Origin: Streptomyces sp. NBC_00178
GTDB taxonomy: Bacteria; Actinomycetota; Actinomycetes; Streptomycetales; Streptomycetaceae
Reading direction: 5' to 3'
NCBI RefSeq assembly: GCF_036206005.1
Contig: NZ_CP108143.1
Span: 4,493,501 to 4,557,500 of the forward strand
Length of the DNA stretch: 64,000 nt
The translations under genes were made by a program, and so were the position numbers. A model generated the notes under the pieces. It saw nothing but the letters and a program-made list of their open reading frames with translations, was not told the DNA's origin and did not search any database. Positions 62,920 to 64,000 of this stretch are shown here, in pieces (position 1 is the first letter of the stretch; each line of letters opens with the position of its first letter).

Positions 62920-63666
62920 TCACGCCAGCAGGCCGCCGTCGACCCGGATCGTGGCGCCGGTGACGAAGGACGAGTCCTCACCGGCCAGGAAGGCGACGAC
63001 CCCGGCCACCTCGTGCGGCTGACCGTAGCGTCCGAGGGGCAGAAGGCCGGCCATGGTCCGCGCGCCCTCGGTCGTCTCGGGGTTCATGTCGGTGTTGATG
63101 GTGCCGAGTTGGACGATGTTCGAAGTGATGCCGCGGCGCCCGAGGTCACGGGCCCACCCCCGGGCGTAGGCCTCCAGTGCGGCCTTCGACGCGGCGTAGT
63201 CGCTCCCGGCCGCGGCCATCGACTGGATCGCGGCCACGCTGGAGATCACCACGATGCGCGCGCCGTCGGACAGGACGGGCGCTGCGCCTCGCGTGGTGGC
63301 GGCGACGCCCACGACGTTCACGGCGAGCTGACGGGCGAGCGCCTCCGCGTCGTGGCCGGGGTCGTCGACGGTTCCGGTCACGTAGACGGCCGCGTTGTGC
63401 ACGAGGATGTCGAGACGCCCGAGGTCCTCGATCACCCGGCCGGGGAGTGAGGACGCCTCACCGGTGTCGGCCTGGTCGACGCGGTAGGCGACGGCCCGCC
63501 CGCCCGCCGCGACGACGTCGGCCACGACGCTCTCGGCCTTGTCCGCCGAGCTGGTGTAGGTGAAGGCCACGGCCGCCCCCTCCGCCGCCAGACGCCGGAC
63601 CACGGCGGCGCCCACTCCTCGCGATCCGCCCGTGACGAGAGCGGTCCTGCCGTCGAGTCGTGTCAT
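62920..63666 (-). CDS. Short-chain dehydrogenase/reductase (SDR)
   Basis: This 248-aa protein is a classical SDR. It has cofactor motif ALVTGGSRGVGAAVVRRLA at the N-terminus and the NNAG-equivalent LVHNAAVYVTG. The active-site Ser is in IVVISSVAAIQS, followed by the YxxxK motif DYAASKAALEAYARGWA. The C-terminal substrate loop contains GTINTDMNPETTEGAR and GRYGQPHEVAGVVAFLAGEDSSFVTG. The Thr-Ser run after the second beta strand favours NADPH. The substrate is unknown. The ATG at 63664-63666 (minus strand) follows GGAGGTTGGGAC. A TTGTACGGTCAA element lies 110-odd bases upstream, beside a possible divergent gene. Confidence 0.93.
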   Translation of the reverse strand: MTRLDGRTALVTGGSRGVGAAVVRRLAAEGAAVAFTYTSSADKAESVVADVVAAGGRAVAYRVDQADTGEASSLPGRVIEDLGRLDILVHNAAVYVTGTVDDPGHDAEALARQLAVNVVGVAATTRGAAPVLSDGARIVVISSVAAIQSMAAAGSDYAASKAALEAYARGWARDLGRRGITSNIVQLGTINTDMNPETTEGARTMAGLLPLGRYGQPHEVAGVVAFLAGEDSSFVTGATIRVDGGLLA

Positions 63667-63772
63667 GTCCCAACCTCCGAAGTGCGAACCGCGTCGTGGC
63701 GGGCCCGCACAGGTCGTCGCCGCTGCTTCGCCGTGAGGGGCGGGCCGGGACCGACCTCAGGAAAATGTGCTT

Positions 63773-63784
63773 GTACGGTCAATT
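63773..63784. promoter_or_regulatory. Imperfect palindrome TTGTACGGTCAA upstream of the SDR gene
   Basis: TTGTACGGTCAA (TTG/CAA and central C/G matched, two inner mismatches per arm) ends close to the window edge gene start at 63787 and upstream of the SDR gene. SDR genes are often paired with a divergent TetR or HxlR-type regulator that binds such sites; the regulator itself is not visible here. Confidence 0.3.
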
Positions 63785-63786
63785 AT

Positions 63787-64000
63787 GTGGATGAGGTTCT
63801 GCCGCCCCGGGTGTCCGTGGAAGCGGGGGCGTGGGAGGCGGGCGCCGACTCACCGGCCGGACCGTGCGGGCACCCGCACGGGAAGCAGTGCGTCGCGGAA
63901 CGCGCGGGCCGAGTCAGGACGTCCGGCCGCACGGATCGGAGCAGCGAGGGCGAAGTGGCCTGCTGGGAGCGGCGGAAGGCGGTGTACCGCACCTGCCCGT
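63787..64000 (+). CDS. Possible partial open reading frame at window end, unrecognised
   Basis: From GTG 63787 the frame stays open to the window edge (71 codons), starting VDEVLPPRVSVEAGAWEAG and containing several Cys and His (PCGHPHGKQCVAE, ACWERRKAVYRTC). There is no strong ribosome binding site. I recognise no domain. Codon third-position GC is high but all frames in this area are GC-rich, so it may not be real. Confidence 0.25.
   Translation, partial: MDEVLPPRVSVEAGAWEAGADSPAGPCGHPHGKQCVAERAGRVRTSGRTDRSSEGEVACWERRKAVYRTCP

Noticed and set aside
1..64000. Search for transposases, integrases, attachment sites and prophage genes
   Set aside because: No protein with such motifs was seen, gene order looks like conserved core, and base composition is even, so no mobile element is claimed.

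Overview
The window is a very GC-rich chromosome segment from an actinomycete, almost certainly a Streptomyces. The signs are third-position GC bias in nearly every gene, frequent GTG starts, long C/G terminator stems, and a gene order (pcrA, an IcmB-like gene, sucCD, purNH, folD, mdh, trpS, D-Ala carboxypeptidase, sdhCDAB) that I recall as the conserved Streptomyces core. I saw no rRNA or tRNA gene, insertion sequence, prophage or CRISPR array. This is core chromosome with conserved but poorly understood genes between housekeeping genes.

Layout. 1-7 kb: two NlpC/P60 cell-wall hydrolases (the first cut by the window edge), a leaderless small membrane protein, the pcrA helicase and a membrane-anchored M23 peptidase. 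The second NlpC/P60 gene carries a c-di-AMP (ydaO-type) riboswitch. 7-9 kb: a membrane-anchored lipase and a stand-alone B12-binding mutase subunit (IcmB-like). 9.4-17.6 kb: a divergent five-gene locus encoding DUF5691 and SWIM zinc-finger proteins on the minus strand, and MoxR AAA+ ATPase, DUF5682 and VWA proteins on the plus strand. It matches the parts list of E. coli yehL/M/P/Q and its intergenic region holds an unusual array of ACCGGT palindromes. 17.9-20 kb: sucCD. 20-25 kb: an XRE/ECF-sigma/transmembrane fusion and large membrane proteins with simple-repeat tails. 25-27 kb: purN-purH. 27-34 kb: DUF2079 protein, folD, DUF3017 protein, an XRE/DUF2690 membrane protein and mdh. 34-40 kb: a remnant of a PEP-mutase-family gene, AhpD-like protein divergent from a MocR regulator, a lipoprotein plus glutathionylspermidine-synthase-like pair, and rocD. 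40-46 kb: ECF sigma factor with membrane partner, trpS, 2'-5' RNA ligase-like protein and a dprE2-dprE1 pair. 46-54 kb: YihY membrane protein, D-Ala-D-Ala carboxypeptidase, metallophosphoesterase, an orphan solute-binding protein, and a TetR/DCC/membrane operon with twin palindromic operators. 54-58 kb: the sdhCDAB operon. 58-64 kb: OHCU decarboxylase-like protein, GH20 hexosaminidase, DUF4328 protein, two unrecognised genes, an SDR oxidoreductase and a possible partial gene at the edge.

How it fits together. Three TCA-cycle steps (SucCD, Mdh, Sdh) lie within 40 kb, beside purine and one-carbon metabolism (PurN, PurH, FolD). Cell-wall remodelling is a second theme (two NlpC/P60, M23, DD-carboxypeptidase, GH20). 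Several genes have a -10-like hexamer placed so that transcription would begin at or within a few bases of the start codon, indicating leaderless mRNAs.

Limits: all functions come from reading motifs by eye. Family names such as DUF5682, DUF5691 and DUF6350, the E. coli and M. tuberculosis comparisons, and the Streptomyces gene order are from memory and were not searched.
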